From assembly GCA_026988195.1 (NCBI GenBank), contig JALSLS010000433.1, positions 1-7,393 of the forward strand: a stretch of DNA of 7,393 nucleotides, in the 5' to 3' direction. The notes below the pieces were generated by a model. It was not told the DNA's origin, did no database searches, and saw only the letters and a program-made list of their open reading frames with translations. A program made the position numbers and the translations under genes. Each line of letters starts with the position of its first letter. The stretch's first letter is position 1. Origin of the DNA: Methylomonas sp. (GTDB taxonomy: Bacteria; Pseudomonadota; Gammaproteobacteria; Methylococcales; Methylomonadaceae). Of the stretch, positions 1-6,638 are shown one piece after another.

Positions 1-405
1 GTTAGCCTTCCTATTATTGCTAATGGAGATATCACTACTGCAAAAAAAGCTCAGCATGTATTAGAGTATACAGGGGCAGATGCGATTATGATTGGCAGAG
101 CAGCTCAGGGTAAACCTTGGATTTTTGACGAAATATTACAGAGCCTTAACCAAAATTCAAACTATAAAAAACCATCCATAAAAGATATTCAATCAATTAT
201 TAATAATCATCTAGAAGAATTATATAGCTTCTACGGAGATTTAAGCGGTGTTAGAATAGCCCGTAAACATATAGGCTGGTATTTTGATAATTTAGGCAGT
301 TTCCCTGCTTCTCTAAAAAAAGAGATTTATCAGGCAACCACCCCATTACAACAAATTTTCTTAGTTAATTCGGTATTTTCTAATACTGAATTTTCTTACC
401 AATAA
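1..405 (+). CDS. dusB: tRNA-dihydrouridine synthase B, C-terminal part (5' end outside window)
   Basis: This FMN-dependent enzyme reduces specific uridines in the D-loop of tRNA to dihydrouridine, using NADPH, in the cytoplasm. The reading frame is open from the first base and 134 codons are visible; the family is usually about 320 to 340 residues, so roughly the last 40% is present. The fragment starts in the end of the TIM barrel: IIANGDI (fragment residues 5-11), then the FMN-phosphate-binding stretch GADAIMIGRAAQGKPWIF (25-42). The helical tRNA-binding domain follows, with FYGDLSGVRIARKHIGWY typical of DusB. The first ATG inside the window (base 88) is internal to the barrel and is not the start. 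fis follows after 13 bp, the usual dusB-fis arrangement of gammaproteobacteria, so the two are probably one transcript. Identification is firm; only the 5' part and promoter are unseen. Confidence 0.95.
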   Translation, partial: VSLPIIANGDITTAKKAQHVLEYTGADAIMIGRAAQGKPWIFDEILQSLNQNSNYKKPSIKDIQSIINNHLEELYSFYGDLSGVRIARKHIGWYFDNLGSFPASLKKEIYQATTPLQQIFLVNSVFSNTEFSYQ

Positions 406-418
406 TGTTCAGAGAAAT

Positions 419-700
419 ATGGATTTAACGCAACAAGGTGCAAAGGTCATCAACATTGACACACACAAAACTCCCATCCCTCTATCAGTTTATGTCAAAA
501 AAACTGTAGAACACTATTTTGACCAGCTTAATGGCTACGACACTAGTGGCCTACATGCTATGGTAATTAGCGAGGTTGAAAAACCTCTCATCGAAGCTGC
601 ATTAGACTATTGCGGCCAAAACCAGACCAAGGCCTCTAAAATATTAGGCCTAAGCCGTAGCACTTTGCGTAAAAAATTAGACCTTTATGGCTTATCCTAA
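419..700 (+). CDS. fis: DNA-binding protein Fis (factor for inversion stimulation)
   Basis: Fis is a small homodimeric nucleoid protein that bends DNA and modulates rRNA, tRNA and many other promoters, and site-specific recombination. The 93 residues compare with 98 in E. coli. Residues 1-22 are the weakly conserved N-terminal arm. Residues 23-65 form the dimerisation helices, with YFDQLNG (33-39) and SEVEKPL (51-57) closely matching the E. coli pattern. Residues 66-93 form the helix-turn-helix, NQTKASKILGLSRSTLRKKL. Arg80, Thr82, Arg84 and Lys85 line up with the E. coli DNA-contacting Arg85, Thr87, Arg89 and Lys90. The start at 419 is the only in-frame choice that gives the family length. 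Its ribosome site is poor (AGAGA at 411-415, 3 nt before the ATG), so translation may be coupled to dusB, which ends 13 bp upstream. purH follows 36 bp downstream. Confidence 0.96.
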   Translation: MDLTQQGAKVINIDTHKTPIPLSVYVKKTVEHYFDQLNGYDTSGLHAMVISEVEKPLIEAALDYCGQNQTKASKILGLSRSTLRKKLDLYGLS

Positions 701-736
701 AAATAAACTCCCATCTTTAACCTTTTTGAGATCTTC

Positions 737-2296
737 ATGAACAAAAAAATTACTCGTGCACTCGTTAGTGTATCTGACAAAACAGGCATCCTTGATTTTT
801 GTCGCGAATTAGAGCAACTGGGTGTTGAACTACTTTCAACAGGTGGCACCGCAAAATTACTCGCTAAAAATAATATCGCTGTGACAGAAGTCTCTGATTA
901 CACGGGTTTCCCAGAAATGATGGATGGGCGCGTAAAAACTTTACACCCTAAAATTCATGGTGGCATTTTAGGGCGCAGGGGCATTGATGATGAGATTATG
1001 TCCACAAATGGTATTAAACCTATTGATATGGTTATTGTTAACCTTTATCCTTTTGAGGAAACCGTTGCCAATCCAGATTGTGATTTAGCGACTGCGATTG
1101 AAAATATTGATATTGGTGGCCCAACGATGATCCGTGCTGCAGCAAAAAACCATGCTGACGTTTCTATTATTGTTGACCATCATGACTATGCAGCAACCCT
1201 TGAAGAATTAAAATCTAATGATTCCAGTATTTCAGCACAAACACGCTTTAATCTAGCGTTAAAAAGTTTTGAACACACCGCTAAATATGACACAGCAATC
1301 TCTGTTTACCTCGGTGCTGTTAATAAGGTTCAATTTCCTAAAACCTTAAACCTGCAATTCAACCATACTCAAGCGATGCGCTATGGTGAAAACCCTCATC
1401 AAAATGCAGCATTTTATACTGAAAAAAATCCAGCACCAGGCACTATTGCCGCAGCCACTCAATTACAAGGTAAAGCGCTATCTTTTAATAATATTGCTGA
1501 TGCCGATGCCGCTTTAGAATGTGTTAAATCTTTTACTGAACAACCCACTTGTGTTGTCGTTAAACATGCCAACCCTTGCGGCGTTGCTCAAGCCAGTGAT
1601 ATCTTTACAGCTTACGACCTAGCCTATGCAACCGACCCAACCTCTGCTTTTGGAGGCATTATTGCCTTTAACCAAGAATTAGATGAAAAGACCGCTGCTG
1701 AAATTATAAACCGTCAATTTGTTGAAGTTATTATTGCCCCTACGATTAACGATGCCGCTAAAACAGTTTTAGCGGCTAAGAAAAATGTTCGAGTATTAGA
1801 GTGTGGCCACTGGGACAATATCAACAAACCCGAACTGGATTTTAAGCGTGTGGCTAGTGGCTTATTAGTTCAAGATAAAGACTTTGGAAAGATTACAGAA
1901 AACGATCTTAAAATTGTCAGTAAACGCCAGCCTACCGAGCAACAAATGGCTGATATGTTATTTGCTTGGAAAGTGGGGAAATTTGTTAAATCCAATGCTA
2001 TTGTTTACTGTAAAAACGGTCAAACTATTGGTGTTGGAGCGGGACAAATGAGCCGTGTCTATTCTGCTAAAATTGCCGGTATTAAAGCGGCTGATGAAAA
2101 CTTAGTTGTCTCTGGCTCAGCCATGGCATCTGATGCCTTCTTCCCCTTTAGAGATGGTATTGATGCTGCCGCAGAAGCCGGTATTTCAGCCATTATTCAG
2201 CCAGGTGGTTCCATGCGTGATAATGAAGTCATTGAAGCCGCAGATGAACACGATATTGCTATGGTGTTTACAGGTATGCGTCATTTCAAACATTAA
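737..2296 (+). CDS. purH: Bifunctional AICAR transformylase / IMP cyclohydrolase
   Basis: PurH carries out the last two steps of de novo purine synthesis: formylation of AICAR with 10-formyl-tetrahydrofolate, then ring closure to IMP. It is a cytoplasmic homodimer. At 519 residues it is close to the 529 of E. coli and is complete. The N-terminal cyclohydrolase (MGS-like) domain spans about 1-195, with SVSDKTG (11-17), STGGTAK (34-40), GRVKTLHPKIHGG (64-76), NLYPFE (102-107) and DIGGPTMIRAAAKN (125-138). The transformylase domain spans about 205-519, with MRYGENPHQ (214-222), the catalytic Lys276-His277 in VKHANPCG, DPTSAFGG (300-307), KSNAIVY (418-424), FFPFRDG (468-474) and the C-terminal TGMRHFKH. 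GAG at 728-730, 6 nt before the ATG, is a weak but well-placed ribosome site. It follows fis by 36 bp and precedes purD, separated from it by a repeat element. Confidence 0.98.
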   Translation: MNKKITRALVSVSDKTGILDFCRELEQLGVELLSTGGTAKLLAKNNIAVTEVSDYTGFPEMMDGRVKTLHPKIHGGILGRRGIDDEIMSTNGIKPIDMVIVNLYPFEETVANPDCDLATAIENIDIGGPTMIRAAAKNHADVSIIVDHHDYAATLEELKSNDSSISAQTRFNLALKSFEHTAKYDTAISVYLGAVNKVQFPKTLNLQFNHTQAMRYGENPHQNAAFYTEKNPAPGTIAAATQLQGKALSFNNIADADAALECVKSFTEQPTCVVVKHANPCGVAQASDIFTAYDLAYATDPTSAFGGIIAFNQELDEKTAAEIINRQFVEVIIAPTINDAAKTVLAAKKNVRVLECGHWDNINKPELDFKRVASGLLVQDKDFGKITENDLKIVSKRQPTEQQMADMLFAWKVGKFVKSNAIVYCKNGQTIGVGAGQMSRVYSAKIAGIKAADENLVVSGSAMASDAFFPFRDGIDAAAEAGISAIIQPGGSMRDNEVIEAADEHDIAMVFTGMRHFKH

Positions 2297-2307
2297 ATAA
2301 ATATCCT

Positions 2308-2416
2308 GTAGCTTGGGTTAGCTTTTTGAACCTAGTGAAAAAAGCTAACCCGATAACTCAGCTAACAATGTCGGGTTACGTTATCGCGCTTCGCTTGATA
2401 AGCTAACCCAACCTAC
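2308..2416. repeat. Palindromic intergenic repeat: two tandem hairpins with inverted termini
   Basis: The element fills most of the purH-purD gap and begins 11 bp after the purH stop. Its ends are inverted repeats that match at 14 of 15 positions: GTAGCTTGGGTTAGC at 2308-2322 and GCTAACCCAACCTAC at 2402-2416. Hairpin 1 pairs 2315-2327 with 2339-2351 perfectly over 13 bp, with an 11-nt loop. Hairpin 2 pairs 2373-2385 with 2397-2409 at 11 of 13 positions, also with an 11-nt loop, GCGCTTCGCTT. GGGTTA/TAACCC therefore occurs four times in alternating orientation. There is no coding potential and no clear target duplication. Neither hairpin has a following T-run, so simple Rho-independent termination is unlikely. 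It resembles dispersed palindromic units or MITE-like repeats; copy number cannot be judged here. Confidence 0.85.
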
Positions 2417-2423
2417 CTATCAA
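2395..2423 (+). promoter_or_regulatory. Possible sigma70-type promoter upstream of purD
   Basis: TTGATA (2395-2400, 5 of 6 to TTGACA) lies 17 nt before TATCAA (2418-2423, 4 of 6 to TATAAT), inside and just beyond the right end of the palindromic repeat. The purD start codon is 24 nt after the -10-like box. AT-rich sequence makes chance matches likely, and purD may simply be read through from purH. This is a weak inference. Confidence 0.2.
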
Positions 2424-2447
2424 ATATATAAAAGTACGAGATCCTCA

Positions 2448-3719
2448 ATGAAAATACTTATCGTCGGTAGTGGTGGTCGTGAACATGCCCTAGCCTGGAA
2501 AGCCAAACAATCATCAAATGTCAGCACTGTCTTTGTTGCTCCAGGCAATGCTGGGACAGCGATAGAAGATAATATTAGTAATATTGCTATTGCTGCTGAA
2601 GATATTCCAGCCCTAATTGAGTTTGCTCAACAAGAAAATATTGCCCTGACTATTATTGGCCCAGAAGTGCCTTTAGTCATGGGGATTGTTGATGCCTTTA
2701 CTGAAGCAGGATTAAAATGTTTTGGCCCTTCAGCAAAAGCGGCACAACTAGAAGGCTCGAAAACTTACTGTAAAGATTTTATGGCTAGGCATAATATTCC
2801 TACTGCTGAATACCAAACCTTTACTGAAACACAGCCTGCAATAGACTACATCCATGCTAAAGGCGCTCCTATTGTTGTTAAAGCAGATGGTTTAGCTGCC
2901 GGTAAAGGTGTTATTGTTGCCGAAACTGAGCAACAAGCGATTGATGCTGTTACCGATATGCTGTCAGGTAATAGTTTTGGTGATGCCGGTCACCGGGTTG
3001 TTATTGAGGAGTTTCTTGATGGCGAAGAAGCCAGTTTTATCGTGATTGCAGATGGTGAAAACGCCTTAGCGATGGCAACCTCTCAAGACCATAAGGCACG
3101 AGATAATGGCGACAAAGGCCCCAATACGGGTGGTATGGGTGCATATTCTCCTGCCCCTATTGTAACGTCTGCAATGCACAAAAAAGTCATGGATGAGGTC
3201 ATTAACCCTACTCTAAAAGGTATGAGAGATGATGGAATCCCTTATACTGGTTTTTTATATGCGGGTTTAATGATCAATAAAGATGGCGGTATTAAAGTCT
3301 TAGAGTACAACTGTCGTTTTGGTGACCCCGAAACACAGCCCATTATGATGCGCTTAAAAAGCAACCTTGTTGATTTATGCTTAGCTGCCTTGGATAAAAC
3401 CTTAGCTAACACAACAACAAAGTGGGATGACCGTCCTGCGCTTGGTGTTGTGTTAGCGGCTGGTGGATACCCTGATAACTATAATAAAGGGGATGTTATT
3501 TCTGGCTTACCTTCTGAAGAACAGGCTGATAGCAAAGTTTTTCATGCAGGAACCACTGAAAAAGGTGGCAATATTGTAAGCTCTGGCGGCCGAGTTTTAT
3601 GCGCATGTGCTTTGGGTGATGACTTAGCTGATGCTCAAAGAAAAGCTTATGAATTAACTGATAAAATTCATTGGGATAAAGCTTTTTACCGAACTGATAT
3701 TGGTTTTAAAGCACTATAA
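2448..3719 (+). CDS. purD: Phosphoribosylamine-glycine ligase (GAR synthetase)
   Basis: PurD joins glycine to 5-phosphoribosylamine with ATP to give GAR, the second step of de novo purine synthesis, in the cytoplasm. It has 423 residues against 429 in E. coli and is complete. The N-terminal domain (about 1-100) begins with the glycine-rich MKILIVGSGGREHALAW and contains APGNAGT (31-37) and IIGPEVPL (69-76). The ATP-grasp region (about 101-325) contains SKTYCKDFM (104-112), VVKADGLAAGKGV (143-155), DHKARDNGDKGPNTGGMGAY (214-233) and the family signature RFGDPETQ (290-297), with Glu286 and Asn288 in LEYNCR as expected metal ligands. The C-terminal domain (about 328-420) has VVLAAGGYP (334-342). 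The ribosome site is GAG at 2438-2440, 7 nt before the ATG. It is expected to belong to the purH transcription unit despite the intervening repeat. Confidence 0.98.
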   Translation: MKILIVGSGGREHALAWKAKQSSNVSTVFVAPGNAGTAIEDNISNIAIAAEDIPALIEFAQQENIALTIIGPEVPLVMGIVDAFTEAGLKCFGPSAKAAQLEGSKTYCKDFMARHNIPTAEYQTFTETQPAIDYIHAKGAPIVVKADGLAAGKGVIVAETEQQAIDAVTDMLSGNSFGDAGHRVVIEEFLDGEEASFIVIADGENALAMATSQDHKARDNGDKGPNTGGMGAYSPAPIVTSAMHKKVMDEVINPTLKGMRDDGIPYTGFLYAGLMINKDGGIKVLEYNCRFGDPETQPIMMRLKSNLVDLCLAALDKTLANTTTKWDDRPALGVVLAAGGYPDNYNKGDVISGLPSEEQADSKVFHAGTTEKGGNIVSSGGRVLCACALGDDLADAQRKAYELTDKIHWDKAFYRTDIGFKAL

Positions 3720-3726
3720 GCCTTTG

Positions 3727-3890
3727 TATACTTCGCGCGGTCACGACTGCGGCTTTCTAACCGCTGAATTTTTGCCAATAGCTGCGTTGCTGAAACAGTT
3801 GCGTAGCTTGCTATGCGCCTGTTTCAGCGCCTTGCTATCGACAAAAATCAGCAGCTTATAAATCCCGCATCCGTGACCGCGCGAAGTATA
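3727..3890. mobile_element. Putative MITE: 164-bp near-palindrome with 19-bp inverted termini
   Basis: The ends 3727-3745 and 3872-3890 are perfect 19-bp inverted repeats, TATACTTCGCGCGGTCACG and its complement. The interior is also palindromic around 3808/3809. GCTGAAACAG (3789-3798) pairs exactly with CTGTTTCAGC (3819-3828), and GCGTAGC (3801-3807) pairs with GCTATGC (3810-3816) apart from one G.T, leaving a 2-nt centre. Between centre and ends the arms pair less well, with mismatches and small bulges (for example around the ATTTTTG and CAAAAAT segments). There is no open reading frame of note. It sits in the convergent gap between purD and alkB, a safe insertion site. The TATA at each outer edge would fit TA target duplication as in IS630/Tc1-type elements, but no parent transposase is in the window. 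As RNA it would fold into a long hairpin and could hinder readthrough from either side. Confidence 0.75.
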
Positions 3891-3903
3891 ACCTTGATAA
3901 AAT

Positions 3904-3932
3904 AAAAAAGTGGAATCAAGTTTACCTTGATT
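3904..3932 (-). terminator. Candidate Rho-independent terminator for the minus-strand operon
   Basis: Read on the minus strand, AATCAAG (3932-3926), a 5-nt loop, and CTTGATT (3920-3914) form a 7-bp hairpin. CCAC and then six T residues (3909-3904) follow. It starts about 20 nt after the alkB stop. The stem is AT-rich and weak, and it competes with the hairpin 3925-3951 for the same arm, so termination strength is uncertain. No comparable T-tract structure was found just after purD; there the MITE-like palindrome may take that role. Confidence 0.4.
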
Positions 3933-3951
3933 TCGCTTCGCTACATCAAGG
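3925..3951. repeat. Short hairpin repeat with AGCGAAGCG-type loop, abutting the alkB stop
   Basis: CCTTGAT (3925-3931) pairs with ATCAAGG (3945-3951) around a 13-nt loop, TTCGCTTCGCTAC. On the minus strand the unit begins with the TAG stop codon of the AlkB-like gene and reads TAGCCTTGATGTAGCGAAGCG. The 9-nt CGCTTCGCT in the loop (3934-3942) also occurs in the loop of the second hairpin between purH and purD (2387-2395), in the same orientation, although the stems differ. A further ACCTTGAT copy lies at 3891-3898 directly beside the MITE-like element. Confidence 0.6.
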
Positions 3952-4527
3952 CTACATAATTCGTCTAAACGTTAAGTTAATTCTCTCATTTTTAATCTTT
4001 TTTGTTTTTGGTAATTCATGCTTCCAATAATGCTGGATTTCACCAGCCATCAATAATAGATCACCATGCCCCAAAACAATATCCATTACCTGTTTACTTT
4101 TTTTATGTCGAAATTTAAGCAGTCGCGGTTCTCCAAAACTTAAAGATGCAATAAAGGGATTATCACCTAATTCTTTCTCATCATCTGCATGACAGCCCAT
4201 AGAGTCAGAGCCATTTCGATACAAGTTAGCCATTACACTATTGAAAGTACAGGGTAAATTTTCTTCAACTTTATGTTTAACAGTCAATAGTTCTTGAGTC
4301 CATGGTTGCGGCTGATGACTTACCCCTGAGTATTGGTATTGTGCATTTTCATCACCATACCAACACATCAGTCTCGGTACTTTGACCCAACGGCCATAAA
4401 GAAAAATCTGCTCTTGCTGCCAAGCTAAACTGTTTAATAGTGAATTAAAAATTAGGTTAGCTTCAATTTTTGGGTAAAACTGTTTAAATAAATAAAGCTC
4501 ACCATCACTGGGTAAAAGGTTCTTCAA
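3952..4527 (-). CDS. AlkB-like 2-oxoglutarate/Fe(II)-dependent dioxygenase (ALKBH2/3 type)
   Basis: Proteins of this family oxidatively remove alkyl groups such as 1-methyladenine and 3-methylcytosine from DNA or RNA, releasing formaldehyde, with Fe(II), O2 and 2-oxoglutarate. The 191 residues form one complete domain. Visible motifs are PRLMCWYGD (51-59), NLYRNGSDSMGCHADDE (101-117) with iron ligands His113 and Asp115, the distal ligand His170 in YWKHELPK, and RINLTFR (182-188), whose Arg182 and Arg188 should bind 2-oxoglutarate. The pattern resembles human ALKBH2 more than E. coli AlkB. The start is inferred to be TTG (4527-4525): no in-frame ATG or GTG lies between the upstream in-frame stop (4557-4555) and codon 54. 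The TTG overlaps the TGA of the receptor gene as TTGA, suggesting translational coupling. The in vivo substrate (repair of DNA, RNA, or something else) is not shown. Confidence 0.9.
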   Translation of the reverse strand: MKNLLPSDGELYLFKQFYPKIEANLIFNSLLNSLAWQQEQIFLYGRWVKVPRLMCWYGDENAQYQYSGVSHQPQPWTQELLTVKHKVEENLPCTFNSVMANLYRNGSDSMGCHADDEKELGDNPFIASLSFGEPRLLKFRHKKSKQVMDIVLGHGDLLLMAGEIQHYWKHELPKTKKIKNERINLTFRRIM

Positions 4528-6638
4528 AAACGAATACTTGTTTCTAAATAAAAGCTACGACTGGCAATAGGCAGGTTATCTTTAAAACTATTAACGGCTG
4601 CTTCTTTGCCTTGCTCGTCAAAAACATTTCGAACTGAAGCAGAAAAATCAACATACCCAAAAAACCGCCGACTATTTAAGGTTACATCAACTGTTTGATA
4701 GTCCGCTAATTGATTATTAGTACTGGCCTCATCATTAATTCTATGCCCAATCCAGTTTAGCTGGGTTTGCAATTGCCATTTTGGCAAAAAGCGCCATGCT
4801 CCAGCTATATAAACTTGGTGTTCAGGTACATTTGCAACACGTCGCTTAGTTTGGTTATTTCGGGCATATTGCCAAGCGTAATTTCCCCTAAAATCCCACT
4901 GCTCATTTATCTTCCAGTCCCATTCAAACTCGGCTCCATAAGCTGTTTGTCCTTCAGTGTTCTCAACGGTTAGTTCGGCAGCTTTCTGAGCAATCAAATC
5001 TTCAATTTCATAAAAATAAAAATTACTGGCTAACCTTAAATTACTGATGGGGCGATAATCAAATGCTAACTCTATTGTTTGAATCGTTTCAGGTTCAAGA
5101 TCTGGATTTCCATTAAATAACCCACTATTCTGCTGCTTTTGCTCTAAAAAGCTGGGTGCTCTAAAAGCTCTGCCATACAAAATCTTACTACTTAACTGTT
5201 CATTAATTTCCCAAAGCAAGGCAGCGCGTGGATTAACGGTATTACCAAAATCAGAATATTGGTCATACCTTAGCCCCATGGTTAATTGCCAGTCCTGTGC
5301 AATTTGCCATTCATCTTGCAAAGCCACTGACCATATTGACCGTTGAGAGTCAGGCATAAAAATATATTCCGTCCCCGTGACATTAGTGAGTGCTCCATCG
5401 ACAACAGGCTGAGTACCATTAAGTATGCCAGCCCCAAAATTACGACTCTCTGTTGTTTGCACTTGTTCATATCTAAATTCTGAACTTAACCTTATCAAAT
5501 GATCCTTAAAGCCTTTAAATATAGTCCCTAATTCAAATGTAAGCACCTGGTTCTGAATTCCAATCTGAGTCAGCATACCCTCAGGAAATAATGTTATATT
5601 TCCAGTACCATTAACATTACCTGAAATGCCTATAGGAAGAACACTACCATCAGGAAAAAGGTGTAAATTTGAATCTACATTAGTATATAAATAGCTTGTA
5701 TGCGCTAACAACTCCCAATTTTTAATCAAATCTTCAGAGGAAAATCGTAAATCTGTTAAATAACTTTCACCATTAACCCGGCCTTCATCATCTAAAGCAC
5801 CTGCTGTTCCTGCTCGCATCCCAGCATCCACTTCATTAAAAGCCCAAAAATTAATATCCCAGTGTTTTCGTTGTAAATTTAAATGGGCATTCCACCTTTC
5901 AACTTTAGTTTGCATTTCCCCTGGCGCCAAAGAAGCATTCGTTCCAAGCAAGGCATCAAATTGTGATTGTGCATCTGAATTTATAATTCTATTGCCATCG
6001 TTATTGTTATGCGCATACTGTAAAGTGGCTGCTATATCCCAGCCTAACCAATAATCACTATGCATCCCCCAAATACTTTGTGTATCCCATGACCCACCAC
6101 GAATACCGATTTCAGTCCCCGCAATATCTTTAGCTTTTTTAGTCACAATATTAATAACACCCGCAAAAGCATCGGCTCCATATAATGCTGAGCCAGGCCC
6201 TCTAATAACTTCGATTTGCTGAATTGCCTCTACAGGCAACTCCATTCCTTGCATCCCACTGCCTTTGTATGGCACAGAATAACGCGTGCCATTTAGCAGG
6301 ACTAACACTTGATTATTTACACCATTACTCATCCCTCTCATAGAGTACACTGGATCATTAGTAACGGCTTGAATACCAACATGAAGACCCGGCACTGTTT
6401 CTAATACCTGGGAGAGTTCTGTTGCCCCCATGGTTTTAATTTGCTCTGCAGTAATCACCGAAGTAACCGCTGCCGACTGATAAGCTGGCTTTGCAGTACC
6501 TGATGCAATGGAGATGGAAATATTAGCTAACTGCTCAGGAGTCATTGCAAAGAAATCATCAATTTCTTCAGCTGCTCCATCTATCAAAACAACACTCAAA
6601 CAAATAAATTGAATAACTTTTGTAAGCTGTATTTTCAT
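4524..6638 (-). CDS. TonB-dependent outer-membrane receptor
   Basis: This is a 22-strand beta-barrel receptor with a plug, which takes up a scarce ligand (siderophore, haem, cobalamin, metal or sugar complex) using TonB-ExbBD energy; the ligand cannot be named from sequence. It has 704 residues and is complete. A signal peptide covers about 1-23 (hydrophobic 8-19, likely cleavage after GAA at 21-23). A TonB-box-like stretch, ISISIAS, lies at 40-46. The plug spans about 52-168 and includes AAVTSVITAEQI (56-67), SQVLETVPGLHV (76-87), VLVLLNGTRYSVPY (111-124) and EVIRGPGSALYGADAFAGVI (143-162). The barrel has YGRAFRAPSF (488-497), NPDLEPET (511-518), RNVFDEQ (670-676) and a terminal aromatic Phe704. 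The start ATG has GTGAG (6648-6644) 5 nt upstream and overlaps the stop of the EAL gene as ATGA (6635-6638). Downstream it overlaps the AlkB-like gene. It may act in sensing together with the c-di-GMP enzyme encoded just upstream. Confidence 0.93.
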   Translation of the reverse strand: MKIQLTKVIQFICLSVVLIDGAAEEIDDFFAMTPEQLANISISIASGTAKPAYQSAAVTSVITAEQIKTMGATELSQVLETVPGLHVGIQAVTNDPVYSMRGMSNGVNNQVLVLLNGTRYSVPYKGSGMQGMELPVEAIQQIEVIRGPGSALYGADAFAGVINIVTKKAKDIAGTEIGIRGGSWDTQSIWGMHSDYWLGWDIAATLQYAHNNNDGNRIINSDAQSQFDALLGTNASLAPGEMQTKVERWNAHLNLQRKHWDINFWAFNEVDAGMRAGTAGALDDEGRVNGESYLTDLRFSSEDLIKNWELLAHTSYLYTNVDSNLHLFPDGSVLPIGISGNVNGTGNITLFPEGMLTQIGIQNQVLTFELGTIFKGFKDHLIRLSSEFRYEQVQTTESRNFGAGILNGTQPVVDGALTNVTGTEYIFMPDSQRSIWSVALQDEWQIAQDWQLTMGLRYDQYSDFGNTVNPRAALLWEINEQLSSKILYGRAFRAPSFLEQKQQNSGLFNGNPDLEPETIQTIELAFDYRPISNLRLASNFYFYEIEDLIAQKAAELTVENTEGQTAYGAEFEWDWKINEQWDFRGNYAWQYARNNQTKRRVANVPEHQVYIAGAWRFLPKWQLQTQLNWIGHRINDEASTNNQLADYQTVDVTLNSRRFFGYVDFSASVRNVFDEQGKEAAVNSFKDNLPIASRSFYLETSIRF

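Noticed and set aside
405..428. ATG at 405-407 overlapping the dusB stop as a possible fis start
   Set aside because: Its frame ends at TAA 426-428 after seven codons, so it is not the fis frame.
2106..2300. 64-codon plus-strand open frame
   Set aside because: It lies wholly in the 3' end of purH in another frame; the purH frame encodes conserved motifs there.
2308..2416. CRISPR array or simple Rho-independent terminator
   Set aside because: There are no regularly spaced direct repeats with unique spacers, the repeated arms alternate in orientation, and no T-tract follows either hairpin.
3720..3951. Small gene or tRNA in the purD-alkB gap
   Set aside because: No plausible start plus conserved coding frame and no tRNA cloverleaf were seen; the gap is explained by the palindromes.
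4767..4973. 68-codon plus-strand open frame
   Set aside because: It is antisense to the TonB-dependent receptor barrel and has no recognisable features.
5282..5470. 62-codon minus-strand open frame
   Set aside because: It is an alternative frame inside the receptor gene, whose own frame is intact and conserved.
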